A stretch of DNA of 23,726 bases from an uncultured Peptococcaceae bacterium (lineage in GTDB: Bacteria > Bacillota > Peptococcia > Peptococcales > Peptococcaceae): contig URZX01000032.1 in NCBI GenBank assembly GCA_900552455.1, positions 1 through 23,726 of the forward strand, written 5' to 3'. Shown piece by piece: positions 6,359-13,372 of the stretch. A program made the position numbers and the translations under genes. Each line of letters opens with the position of its first letter. Positions within the stretch are counted from its first letter, which is position 1. The notes below the pieces were generated by a model that worked only from the letters and a program-made list of their open reading frames with translations, was not told the origin of the DNA and did not search any database.

Positions 6359-7246
6359 ATGAGTGAAAATGGAAGTGAGCGCCGCGCTGTGGCGGAGGTG
6401 CTGTTTGCGGCGGCGTGCTGGGGCTGTATTGGCCTGTTCACGCGCTATCTTTCAGGGCTGGGGATGTCGCCCTTGGCGATCGCGTTTTTTCGCAGCTTTG
6501 CTGCGGCGGCGATGCTGGCGGGCTGGCTCGGCGTGCGCGATCGGAAGACGTTTCGCATCCGCGCGCGGGATATTTGGATGTTTGTGGGCACGGGCTTTGT
6601 CTCGATCGGCTGCTTCAATGTGTTTTATTTTATGACGCAGACGTACACGACGCTGTCTGTGGCGGCGGTGCTTCTGTACACGGCGCCGTTTTTTGTGATC
6701 TTTATGTCGCGGCTCTTTTTTAAGGAGCGCATCACGCGCCAGAAAATCTGCGCGGTGGTGCTGGCGTTTGCGGGCTGCCTGTTTGTCACGGGGCTGGTCG
6801 GCGGCGGCAGCGTGAGTCTGGCGCCGATAGCGATCGTGACGGGGCTGGGCTCGGCGATCTGCTACGCGCTCTACAGCATTTTCGGCGAGGTGGCGCTGGC
6901 GCGCTACGCACCGATGACGGTGACGTTTTATTCGCTTTTTATCTCAGCCTGCTCGATGGGGATCGTGTTTGCGGCAAGCGGCGCGGATCTGCCGCCGGTA
7001 TCTGGCGGGATGGTCCTGGGAATCTGTGGCCTGGGCCTTTTTTCGACGGCGCTGCCGTATATCTTCTACACACGCGGGCTGGCGGGGCTTTCGCCGAGCA
7101 AGGCGAGTGTGCTGGCCTTTGCGGAGCCGATGGTGGCGACGCTGGTGGGCATTTTTGTGCTGCACGAGCCGATCACGCTGCCGGCTGTTTTGGGGATTGC
7201 GCTGATCTTTGCAGGGATTGTTGTCTTAAATCGACGTTCATCATAA
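6359..7246 (+). CDS. EamA/DMT-family transporter
   Basis: A 295-residue inner-membrane protein with about ten hydrophobic helices in two EamA repeats. The first begins AEVLFAAACWGCIGLFTRYL; the second contains AICYALYSIFGEVAL and ends in a helix at VLGIALIFAGIVVLN. The family exports amino acids, nucleosides or other metabolites; the substrate is unknown. The ATG at 6359 is chosen because GAGGGGAG ends eight bases upstream; an in-frame ATG at 6341 would place that site inside the gene. Only 16 bases separate it from the next gene, which has its own AGGAGG, so it probably heads the operon that continues to the TPM-domain gene. Confidence 0.88.
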   Translation: MSENGSERRAVAEVLFAAACWGCIGLFTRYLSGLGMSPLAIAFFRSFAAAAMLAGWLGVRDRKTFRIRARDIWMFVGTGFVSIGCFNVFYFMTQTYTTLSVAAVLLYTAPFFVIFMSRLFFKERITRQKICAVVLAFAGCLFVTGLVGGGSVSLAPIAIVTGLGSAICYALYSIFGEVALARYAPMTVTFYSLFISACSMGIVFAASGADLPPVSGGMVLGICGLGLFSTALPYIFYTRGLAGLSPSKASVLAFAEPMVATLVGIFVLHEPITLPAVLGIALIFAGIVVLNRRSS

Positions 7247-7262
7247 TTTAGGAGGAATTTCT

Positions 7263-7595
7263 ATGGAAAAAATCAAAACTGAACCGGAGATCGTGAGCCT
7301 GTTTGGCTCGGAGTACGAAAAGGTGCCGCGCTTTTTCTATGTGAACGAGGCGGGCGAAGAGGTGGTGCATCCGGCCTTCCACGATCCGACGGAGGGCGAG
7401 ATCGACGCTTTCTATGTGCGCCAGCCGCTGATGCTGAGCTTCTGCCGTCTGCGCACGGCGGCGCGGCTGAACTACCGCGATGTGAATCCGCGATTGTTCC
7501 GCGATTTCGACTCGAACTACCGCGAGGTGACGCCGGATCAGGTGGATGCGTACACCCGTTATATGGAAGGAAACTTCACGCGACTGGATGACTAA
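7263..7595 (+). CDS. Unrecognised 110-residue acidic protein
   Basis: I do not recognise this protein. It is soluble, with no signal peptide or membrane segment, and rich in aromatic and charged residues (RFFYVNEAGEEVVHPAF, NYRDVNPRLFRDFDSNYREV). It has one cysteine and no obvious motif. The gene looks real: AGGAGG lies seven bases before the ATG, codon use matches the neighbours, and it sits 16 bases after the exporter gene and 11 bases before the SPFH gene. Its stop overlaps the SPFH gene's AAGGAGG. The position suggests a partner of the SPFH/zinc-ribbon/TPM group, which is inference. Confidence 0.75.
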   Translation: MEKIKTEPEIVSLFGSEYEKVPRFFYVNEAGEEVVHPAFHDPTEGEIDAFYVRQPLMLSFCRLRTAARLNYRDVNPRLFRDFDSNYREVTPDQVDAYTRYMEGNFTRLDD

Positions 7596-7606
7596 GGAGG
7601 AAATTC

Positions 7607-8950
7607 ATGGGACTTGAACGAATCGGCGGCGCCCTTGGCGCTGGTATTGGTGCCCTCGGCGGTGTGCTGGCGGACACCTGGAAGGATTACTTTGTCTGCG
7701 ACAGCATGGGCGCGGACGAGCTTGTGAAAAAAGGCGAGCAGAATCAGGGGCGGCGCGGCGTCAACCGTAAGGGCAGCGACAACCTGATCACGACGGGCTC
7801 GGTGATCGTGGTGGCGGAGGGGCAGTGCATGCTCATCGCCGACCAGGGCAAGATCGTCGAGTTTTGCGCGGAGCCGGGGGCCTTCACCTACGACGCATCG
7901 ACGGAGCCGAGCCTGTTCTGCGGCGAGCTGGGGCGCGGCATCATCGAAAGCTTCAAGGCGGTGGGCAAACGCTTCACCTTTGGCGCGGAGACGGCGCACG
8001 ATCAGCGGGTGTATTATGTGAACACGAAGGAGATCGTCGGCAACAAATACGGCACGGCGAGCCCGGTGCCGTTTCGCGTGGTCGACCAGAACATTGGTCT
8101 GGACATGGACATCGCGATCAAATGCTTCGGCGAATATTCCTACCGCATCACGGACCCGGTGCTCTTTTACACGAATGTTGTCGGCAATGTCGACGGCACC
8201 TACACCCGCGACGCCCTCGACAGCCAGCTCAAGAGTGAGCTCTTGACGGCGCTGCAGCCGGCCTTTGCGAAGATCTCGGCGGCGGGCGTGCGCTACAGCG
8301 CGCTGCCGGCGCACACGACGGAGATCGCCGAGGCCTTGAACGAGGTGCTGAGCGAAAAATGGGGCGCGCTGCGTGGGCTTTCCATTGTTTCCTTCGGGGT
8401 GAGCTCGGTTTCGGCGAGCGAAAAGGATGCGCAGATGATCAAGGAGATCCAGCGCAACGCGGCGCTGCGCGATCCGCGCATGGCGGCGGCGCATCTCACT
8501 GGCGCGCAGGCGGATGCGATGCAGGCGGCTGCTGCCAACGAGGGCGGCATGGGCGCGATCGGCGCGTTCATGGGCCTGGGGATGGCGCAGAATGCCGGCG
8601 GGGCCCAGGTGAACGGCCTCTTCGGCATGGGCGCGGCAGCGCAGAACACAGCGCCGGCAGCAGCTGGCTGGACCTGTCCGGCCTGCGGCAAGAGCGGCAA
8701 CACCGGCAAATTCTGCACGGAATGCGGCGCAGCCAATCCGGCCCAGGCGGCTGCGGCTGGCTGGACCTGCCCGGCCTGCGGCAAGAGCGGCAACACAGGC
8801 AAGTTCTGCAGCGAATGCGGCGCGGCGAAACCACAGCCTGCGCGCTACGCCTGCAGCAAGTGCGGCTTTGTGCCGGAGGATCCGACGCATCCGCCAAAAT
8901 TCTGCCCGGAATGCGGGGATCCGTTTAACGACGAGGACATCCAGCGCTAA
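7607..8950 (+). CDS. SPFH-domain protein with C-terminal zinc ribbons (YdjI-like)
   Basis: 447 residues. The N-terminal part (about 1-290) resembles the SPFH/'virion core protein-like' family (COG4260 type) with VRYSALPAHTTEIAEALNEVLSEKWG and FGVSSVSASEKDAQMIKEIQ. An Ala/Gly-rich linker (about 300-352) contains short glycine-rich hydrophobic stretches. Three zinc ribbons follow: Cys357/360/370/373, Cys388/391/401/404 and Cys416/419/433/436. The first two are a nearly exact 31-residue tandem duplication. In Bacillus subtilis the relative YdjI helps place PspA at the membrane and works with YdjG and YdjH, which are also the next two genes here. Likely a membrane-associated scaffold; no PspA gene is in the window. 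Confidence 0.85.
   Translation: MGLERIGGALGAGIGALGGVLADTWKDYFVCDSMGADELVKKGEQNQGRRGVNRKGSDNLITTGSVIVVAEGQCMLIADQGKIVEFCAEPGAFTYDASTEPSLFCGELGRGIIESFKAVGKRFTFGAETAHDQRVYYVNTKEIVGNKYGTASPVPFRVVDQNIGLDMDIAIKCFGEYSYRITDPVLFYTNVVGNVDGTYTRDALDSQLKSELLTALQPAFAKISAAGVRYSALPAHTTEIAEALNEVLSEKWGALRGLSIVSFGVSSVSASEKDAQMIKEIQRNAALRDPRMAAAHLTGAQADAMQAAAANEGGMGAIGAFMGLGMAQNAGGAQVNGLFGMGAAAQNTAPAAAGWTCPACGKSGNTGKFCTECGAANPAQAAAAGWTCPACGKSGNTGKFCSECGAAKPQPARYACSKCGFVPEDPTHPPKFCPECGDPFNDEDIQR
8663..8830 (+). repeat. 93-base tandem duplication encoding two zinc ribbons
   Basis: The copy starting GCTGGCTGGACCTG at 8663 is repeated at 8756 with few differences, mostly third-position. Each copy gives one CPAC...CTEC or CPAC...CSEC knuckle pair, in frame. 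Confidence 0.9.
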
Positions 8951-8965
8951 AGGAGGTGCCGCCAG

Positions 8966-10054
8966 ATGGCGGAAGTGACCAATTTTAAATGCCCGAACTG
9001 CGGCGCGCCGCTGGCGTTTTCGCCGGAAGACGGCGAGGTGAAGTGCGACTACTGCGACAGCACCTTTCAGGCGAGTGTGCTGGAAAAGCTCTACCGCGAC
9101 GCCCAGGCGCCGCAGGGCACAACGGACACGAGCATCGACTGGGGCGAGCATGCGCCTGGCGGCAGCTGGGAAGCAGGCGAGGAGGAAAGCCTCCAGGTCT
9201 ACACCTGCCCGAGCTGCGGGGCGGCGATCATCTGTGACGAAAACACGATCGCCACGACCTGTGTGTACTGCGGCAATCCGACGGTGCTGGAAGGGCGGCT
9301 GGCGGGGACGCTGCGCCCGGATTACATCATTCCTTTCAAAAAAACGAAGGAGGAGGCTGTCGCCGCGCTGAAAAAGTTCTACCGCGGTAAGCGCCTCCTG
9401 CCGGGGATTTTCGCGCGGAACAACCACATCGAGGAGATCCGCGGCATCTATGTGCCGTTCTGGCTGTTCGACAGCGACATCCAGGCGGATTTTGTCTACG
9501 ATGCAGTGCGCTCGCACATGGCCATCGTTGGCGACAACGAAATCACGACGATCGAGCACTACCGCGCTGCGCGCAGCGGCACGATGGCCTTTGACAAGAT
9601 CCCGGCGGACGGCTCCACGAAGATGGAGGACCGCTACATGGACGCCATTGAGCCTTTCAATTACGACGAGCTCGAGCCCTTCACCCGCGCCTATCTGCCA
9701 GGGTTCCTCGCAGAAAAGTACGACGTCGACGCCGAGGAGAGCATCGCCCGCGTGAGCGAGCGCATCAACAAAAGCGTGGCGCTGGCGATGAGCACGACCC
9801 TGCCCTACGACCAGTACACGCCGACGCACCAGCATGTGGCCCTCACAGACAAGAGCGCGCGCTATGCGCTTTTGCCGGTGTGGATGCTGACGACCCAGTG
9901 GCAGGGCAAGACCTACACCTTCGCGATGAACGGCCAGACAGGGCGCATGGTCGGCGATCTGCCGATCTCCAAGGGGCGCGCGGCGGGCTGGTTTTGCGGG
10001 ATCACGGCGGGCACTTTTGCATTGCTCAGCGCGCTGGCGCTGCTCTTGTTTTAG
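8966..10054 (+). CDS. Zinc-ribbon membrane protein (YdjG-like)
   Basis: 362 residues. The N-terminal zinc ribbon uses Cys9/12 and Cys27/30 (FKCPNCGAPL, VKCDYCDST). A second uses Cys81/84 and Cys99/102 (YTCPSCGAAI, TCVYCGN). A long middle region includes YIIPFKKTKEEAVAALKKFY and the conserved-looking IRGIYVPFWLFD. One hydrophobic helix ends the protein (about 341-362), giving a tail-anchored form with the zinc ribbons in the cytoplasm. Double zinc ribbons with a C-terminal helix match Bacillus YdjG, a partner of YdjH and PspA in the membrane stress response. It follows the SPFH gene by 15 bases with AAAGGAGGTG as ribosome binding site. Automatic tools may call it a PriA-like or TFIIB-like zinc finger; it has no helicase domain. 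Confidence 0.85.
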   Translation: MAEVTNFKCPNCGAPLAFSPEDGEVKCDYCDSTFQASVLEKLYRDAQAPQGTTDTSIDWGEHAPGGSWEAGEEESLQVYTCPSCGAAIICDENTIATTCVYCGNPTVLEGRLAGTLRPDYIIPFKKTKEEAVAALKKFYRGKRLLPGIFARNNHIEEIRGIYVPFWLFDSDIQADFVYDAVRSHMAIVGDNEITTIEHYRAARSGTMAFDKIPADGSTKMEDRYMDAIEPFNYDELEPFTRAYLPGFLAEKYDVDAEESIARVSERINKSVALAMSTTLPYDQYTPTHQHVALTDKSARYALLPVWMLTTQWQGKTYTFAMNGQTGRMVGDLPISKGRAAGWFCGITAGTFALLSALALLLF

Positions 10055-10066
10055 GAGGTGGAGCGG

Positions 10067-10867
10067 ATGAAACAATTGAAACGCACGCTCGCTGTGCTGT
10101 TATTGCTCTGTGCGCTGGTGCCGGCACTGCCGGCCTTTGCGGCGCAGGCGCTGGTGCAGGATGGCGCTGGGCTGCTTTCGGCAGAGGAGGCGCGCCAGCT
10201 TAGCGCCCAGGCCCAGGCCATTCAGGACGACTACGGACTGCCTGTGTACATTATCACCGTGCCGGCGATGAACGGCACCAGCGATGCTTACGCCTACGCC
10301 ACCCAGCTCTACGACCAGGGCGGCTTTGGCACCGGTGCGGAACACAGCGGCATCATGCTCCTGCTCTCGATGCAGTATCGTGACTATGCGCTGATCGCCC
10401 ACGGTGAGGGCAATAATGTGCTCACCGACTACGGCAACGAGAAGATGGCCGACAGCTTTCTGAGCTATTTTGGCGAGAACGACTGGGCCGGCGGCTTTGC
10501 CGACTATCTCGCGACAGCGGAAAGCTACTGCCACGCCTACTATGTCGACGGCGAAGCCTACGACGTTGGCAGTGCCAACCGCGGCTTTCTCTTTGTCTGC
10601 ATCGCCATCGCTTCGCCGTTGGTGGGCGGGCTGGCTGTCGCCGCCATGGTGCAGCAAATGAAGACCGCCCGCCGCCAGACCCACGCCGAGTACTACGTCG
10701 AGCGCGCCGAGGGGCAGAACGGCCTCACCCTCACCGACCGGAGCGACGATTTCATCTTCGCCCAGACCATCGTCACCCACCGGCCAAAGCCGCAGGATAA
10801 TGGCGGCGGTTTCGGCGGAACGACCATCGACGCTGGGGGATTTTCCGGCTCGTCTGGTAAATTCTAG
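10067..10867 (+). CDS. TPM-domain secreted/membrane protein (YdjH-like)
   Basis: 266 residues. A signal peptide (1-26, RTLAVLLLLCALVPALPAFA) is followed by a TPM (YgcG-type) domain at about 29-150, with LVQDGAGLLSAEEARQLSAQ, GLPVYIITVPAMNG, GIMLLLSMQYRDYAL and DYLATAESY. A transmembrane helix lies at about 173-195 and the cytoplasmic tail ends in a Gly/Ser-rich GGFSGSSGKF. This order, external TPM domain then one helix then flexible tail, matches Bacillus YdjH. The ATG at 10067 is chosen because AGGAGGTG, overlapping the previous stop codon, lies six bases upstream; a GTG at 10058 would fall inside that site. Probably the last gene of the operon. No terminator hairpin is visible before the repeats that follow. 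Confidence 0.88.
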   Translation: MKQLKRTLAVLLLLCALVPALPAFAAQALVQDGAGLLSAEEARQLSAQAQAIQDDYGLPVYIITVPAMNGTSDAYAYATQLYDQGGFGTGAEHSGIMLLLSMQYRDYALIAHGEGNNVLTDYGNEKMADSFLSYFGENDWAGGFADYLATAESYCHAYYVDGEAYDVGSANRGFLFVCIAIASPLVGGLAVAAMVQQMKTARRQTHAEYYVERAEGQNGLTLTDRSDDFIFAQTIVTHRPKPQDNGGGFGGTTIDAGGFSGSSGKF

Positions 10868-10879
10868 CTCGCTTCGCTG

Positions 10880-11106
10880 AGGTAGGAGGTAGGAGGTAGC
10901 CGCTGCGCGGACCAGCTCGCCTTGCTCGCTGGCAGGTAGGAGGTGTTGACGTGGTCAGCGCAGCGACCGTCATTTTTGACAAACGTTGCGTATTATCCGA
11001 CAACCTTGCGCACAGCACCAAAAAACCTCCTACCTCCTACCTGTCGGCAAGCGAAGCGCGCCGACCCCGTCGCGTCCCTGCGGGACGCAAGGGCTACCTC
11101 CTACCT
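10880..11106. repeat. Inverted mosaic of AGGTAGGAGGT repeats and small hairpins
   Basis: AGGTAGGAGGTAGGAGGTAG (10880-10899) and AGGTAGGAGGT (10934-10944) face their inverted counterparts ACCTCCTACCTCCTACCT (11025-11042) and ACCTCCTACCT (11096-11106). Between each pair of motifs are short GC-rich palindromes: CCAGC...GCTGG (10911-10931), GTCGGC...GCCGAC (11042-11064) and a perfect GCGTCCC-TGC-GGGACGC (11072-11088). So two copies of one composite unit lie head to head around 80 bases of other sequence. It resembles an interspersed REP/MITE-like repeat. No gene is seen in the 265-base gap. The AGGAGG cores imitate ribosome binding sites but precede no credible gene. Confidence 0.7.
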
Positions 11107-11132
11107 GATCACAACGAAAGGTGGTTAAAGAA

Positions 11133-12014
11133 TTGAACGATCGTGGTCCGCTTTACGTTTTCCTCTGCTACTTCGCTTGGGGGATCTTGCCGGTGTACTG
11201 GAAATTTCTCACGACGGTGGACAGCTTTTTCATCCTCGGCAACCGTGTGCTCTGGTCGCTGGTGTTTGCGCTGGTGATGTTGGTGCTGCTGCGGCAGATG
11301 GACCATCTGCGCGCGGCCTGGGCGGAGCGGCGAACGCGGCGGGTGCTGTTGGTCACGGGGGTGCTGATCGTGGTCAACTGGGGCAGCTACATCATTGCTG
11401 TCAACACGGGCCACGTCATCGACGCCTCGCTGGCCTACTATCTCAACCCGCTGATGAGCATCCTCATCGGCTGCTGCTTTTTCAAGGAAAGCCTCAGCGG
11501 TCTGCAGAAGCTGGCCGTCGTGCTGGCGACGGTCGGCGTGCTCTACGCCGCCCAGAGCTATGGCGTCGTGCCCTGGCTGGCGCTCATCATCGGCGGCAGC
11601 TTCGCCGCCTACGGCGCTGTCAAGAAAACCGTCACCACAGGTGGCGTCAGCTCGCTGGCGGTGGAGTGCTTGTGGATGCTCGTGCCGGCGCTGGTCATGA
11701 TGATCTGGCTCTGGGCTCAGGGGCAGACCGCCGCCGCAGGCGAAACGATGGCCTGGTGGCAGTGGCTGCTTCTGCCGACGACAGGCATCGTCACCGCGCT
11801 GCCGCTCTTCGTCTTCGGCAAAGGCATCCAGACCACCAGCTATTCCCTCTCCGGCATCCTCATGTACGTCAATCCGACGCTGCAGCTCTTGTGCGGCGTC
11901 TTTCTCTTCCACGAAGCCTTCACGCGCACCTACGCCGTGATGTTCGCCTTCGTCTGGGCGGCGGTTGTGCTCTATCTCGCGAGCGCCTGGCTGCAGCACC
12001 GGCAGAGGCGCTGA
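11133..12014 (+). CDS. rarD: RarD-like EamA-family transporter
   Basis: A 293-residue inner-membrane protein with about ten helices. It shows the RarD-type opening LYVFLCYFAWGILPVYWKFL, the loop around ILGNRVLWSLVFALV, and NWGSYIIAVNTGHVIDASL with YYLNPLMSILIGCCFFKESL. The second half carries FVFGKGIQTTSYSLSGILMY and NPTLQLLCGVFLFHE. RarD proteins are DMT-superfamily permeases linked by homology to chloramphenicol sensitivity in Pseudomonas; the real substrate is unknown. The TTG at 11133 is preferred because AAAGGTGG lies eight bases upstream; a GTG at 11121 lies inside that site. The gene follows the repeat mosaic and no clear promoter is visible. A weak hairpin and T-run at about 12009-12036 might terminate it. 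Confidence 0.87.
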   Translation: MNDRGPLYVFLCYFAWGILPVYWKFLTTVDSFFILGNRVLWSLVFALVMLVLLRQMDHLRAAWAERRTRRVLLVTGVLIVVNWGSYIIAVNTGHVIDASLAYYLNPLMSILIGCCFFKESLSGLQKLAVVLATVGVLYAAQSYGVVPWLALIIGGSFAAYGAVKKTVTTGGVSSLAVECLWMLVPALVMMIWLWAQGQTAAAGETMAWWQWLLLPTTGIVTALPLFVFGKGIQTTSYSLSGILMYVNPTLQLLCGVFLFHEAFTRTYAVMFAFVWAAVVLYLASAWLQHRQRR

Positions 12015-12112
12015 GCGCTGGCCCGTTTTTTCTGCGGAAAATCACCGCTCCGAGCAGGCCAGATCGCCGCTGGCATGGAGAACTGACCATATCTGAAAAG
12101 CGCTGACTGGCT

Positions 12113-12141
12113 ATTCAAAAAAGGCCAGATCCGTCTATAAT
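12113..12141 (+). promoter_or_regulatory. Promoter of the pyridoxal/pyridoxamine kinase gene
   Basis: A perfect TATAAT at 12136-12141 with a weak -35 (ATTCAA, 12113-12118) at 17-base spacing. CTGGC...GCCAG flanks the -35 region and may be an operator or chance. Confidence 0.45.
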
Positions 12142-12178
12142 GGAAGCATCAGCGAAAAACGAAGGAGGCTTCCCGCCA

Positions 12179-13021
12179 ATGAAACGCGTACTCACCATCC
12201 AGGACATCTCCTGCCTCGGCAAATGCTCCATCACCGTCGCCCTGCCAGTCATCTCTGCCATGGGCGTCGAGACCACCATCCTGCCAACGGCCGTGCTGTC
12301 CACCCACACCATGTTCCAGAATTTCACCGTCAAGGATCTCACCGATCAGCTCGTGCCGATCACCGAGCACTGGAAGCAGGAAGGCATCCATTTTGACGCC
12401 ATCTACACCGGCTACCTCGGCAGCGACGAGGAGATCGAGATCGTGAAAAAGATCTTCGCCGATTTTGGCGGTGATGACACCCTCATCTTCGTCGATCCTG
12501 TCATGGCCGACCACGGCAAGCTCTACCCCGCCTTCGACGAAGCCTACGCCAAGCACAACGCCAGCCTCTGCGGAGCGGCCGATATCATCGTGCCAAACCT
12601 CACCGAGGCCTGCTTCATGACCGACACCGAGTATCGCGAGGATTATGACGAAGCCTACATCAAGGATCTGCTCGCCAAGCTCGCCGCCCTCGGCAGCAAG
12701 GTCGTCGTGCTCACCGGCATCGCCTTCGGCGAGGGGAAAAACGGCGTCTACGGCCTCGACACTGCAAGCGGCGAATACTTCGCCTACGAAAACGACCACA
12801 TCGACGCCGCCTACCACGGCACCGGCGACGTTTTCTCCAGCGTGTCCGTTGGCGGCATCGTGCGCGGCCTGTCCTATGCCGATGCCTTCGCCCTCGCCGC
12901 CGACTACACCGCCGACACCATCCGCGAGACCCTGAAAAATCCCGACAAGCCATGGTATGGCGTCGATTTTGAAGCCACCATTCCAGAGCTGGTGAAGATG
13001 CTGGACGAAAAGCTTAGTTAA
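12179..13021 (+). CDS. Pyridoxal/pyridoxamine kinase (PLP salvage)
   Basis: A 280-residue cytoplasmic kinase of the ribokinase (PfkB-like) fold. The opening KRVLTIQDISCLGKCSITVA with LPTAVLSTHTMFQNFT is typical of the Firmicute pyridoxamine kinase group. The core shows FDAIYTGYLGS, the metal/phosphate region FVDPVMADHGKLY and NLTEACFM. The catalytic-loop motif HGTGDVFSS contains the expected GTGD with the base Asp. It phosphorylates pyridoxal, pyridoxamine or pyridoxine with ATP to salvage vitamin B6. The ATG at 12179 is set by GAAGGAGG ten bases upstream; an upstream in-frame ATG at 12140 lies inside the -10 box and is rejected. It is followed by a structured region ending at a terminator at 13227-13253. 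Confidence 0.88.
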   Translation: MKRVLTIQDISCLGKCSITVALPVISAMGVETTILPTAVLSTHTMFQNFTVKDLTDQLVPITEHWKQEGIHFDAIYTGYLGSDEEIEIVKKIFADFGGDDTLIFVDPVMADHGKLYPAFDEAYAKHNASLCGAADIIVPNLTEACFMTDTEYREDYDEAYIKDLLAKLAALGSKVVVLTGIAFGEGKNGVYGLDTASGEYFAYENDHIDAAYHGTGDVFSSVSVGGIVRGLSYADAFALAADYTADTIRETLKNPDKPWYGVDFEATIPELVKMLDEKLS

Positions 13022-13092
13022 GAGTTAAAGTTTTACAAAGATTTTACCTCACCGCGGTGGCAGATTTTACCTGCCCCGCGTAGAATGACAAT

Positions 13093-13253
13093 CGGTGAGC
13101 AGCACGAGACGAACGCATCACGTCCCCCACCAGGCAGGTAAAGAACGCCACCCTACCCCGGCCTGCGCGTGCAGGATGCGTTCCGGCAGCGCTCGTGCGC
13201 TTTCTCACGATATCATTCCCCTTGCTGGCAGCCTGAGAAGGTTGCCTTTTTTT
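13093..13253 (+). ncRNA. Candidate structured small RNA (or long structured 3' UTR)
   Basis: Three nested perfect helices line up as one long stem: GTGAG (13095-13099)/CTCAC (13204-13208), GCACGAG (13102-13108)/CTCGTGC (13192-13198) and GAACGCATC (13111-13119)/GATGCGTTC (13175-13183). That is 21 pairs with only short internal loops. The apical part contains C-rich single-strand runs (CCCCCACC, CCACCCTACCCC) and a CTGC-GCGT-GCAG hairpin. A terminator follows at 13227-13253. A TAGAAT at 13081-13086 might be a -10, but no good -35 is present. I do not recognise a known RNA family (not tmRNA, RNase P, SRP, or a riboswitch I can name). It could be cut from the kinase mRNA. Confidence 0.4.
13227..13253 (+). 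terminator. Terminator after the structured region
   Basis: GGCAGCC (13227-13233) pairs with GGTTGCC (13240-13246), one G-T pair, around TGAGAA. Seven T follow. It can serve both the kinase transcript and the candidate RNA. Confidence 0.82.
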
Positions 13254-13310
13254 GTTGGCGGAAAAACTTGCGCGTAGCAGAAAATTATTACCACTGCACA
13301 ACAGACAAAA

Positions 13311-13354
13311 ATAGAGCACTTTCTCCAAATCTCAGAGAAAGTGCTCTTATTTTT
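13311..13354. terminator. Two-way terminator between the kinase region and sdaAA
   Basis: AGAGCACTTTCTC (13313-13325) pairs perfectly with GAGAAAGTGCTCT (13335-13347), 13 pairs. On the minus strand the stem is followed by ATTTTTG, suiting the end of the sda operon. On the plus strand TATTTTTA follows. Confidence 0.85.
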
Positions 13355-13372
13355 ACGAGCGCTTTTATGCCT

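Noticed and set aside
7592..10075. An 827-codon minus-strand open frame
   Set aside because: Antisense to the SPFH and zinc-ribbon genes; composition is Arg/His/Ala-rich nonsense-like sequence.
10880..11106. CRISPR array
   Set aside because: The repeats are short, unevenly spaced and in both orientations, and no cas genes are present.
10943..11136. Two overlapping approx. 61-codon frames in the repeat mosaic
   Set aside because: They run through the inverted repeats. The AGGAGG-like sequences there are part of the repeat motif, not evidence of translation.
12009..12036. Terminator after the RarD-like gene
   Set aside because: There is a T-run (CCCGTTTTTTC), but the preceding GGCGC/GCGCT stem is only five pairs with a three-base loop; too weak to list.
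13022..13372. Riboswitch, 6S, SRP or RNase P RNA
   Set aside because: The region is strongly structured, but none of the conserved boxes I know for these classes could be found on either strand, so it is reported only as an unnamed candidate RNA.
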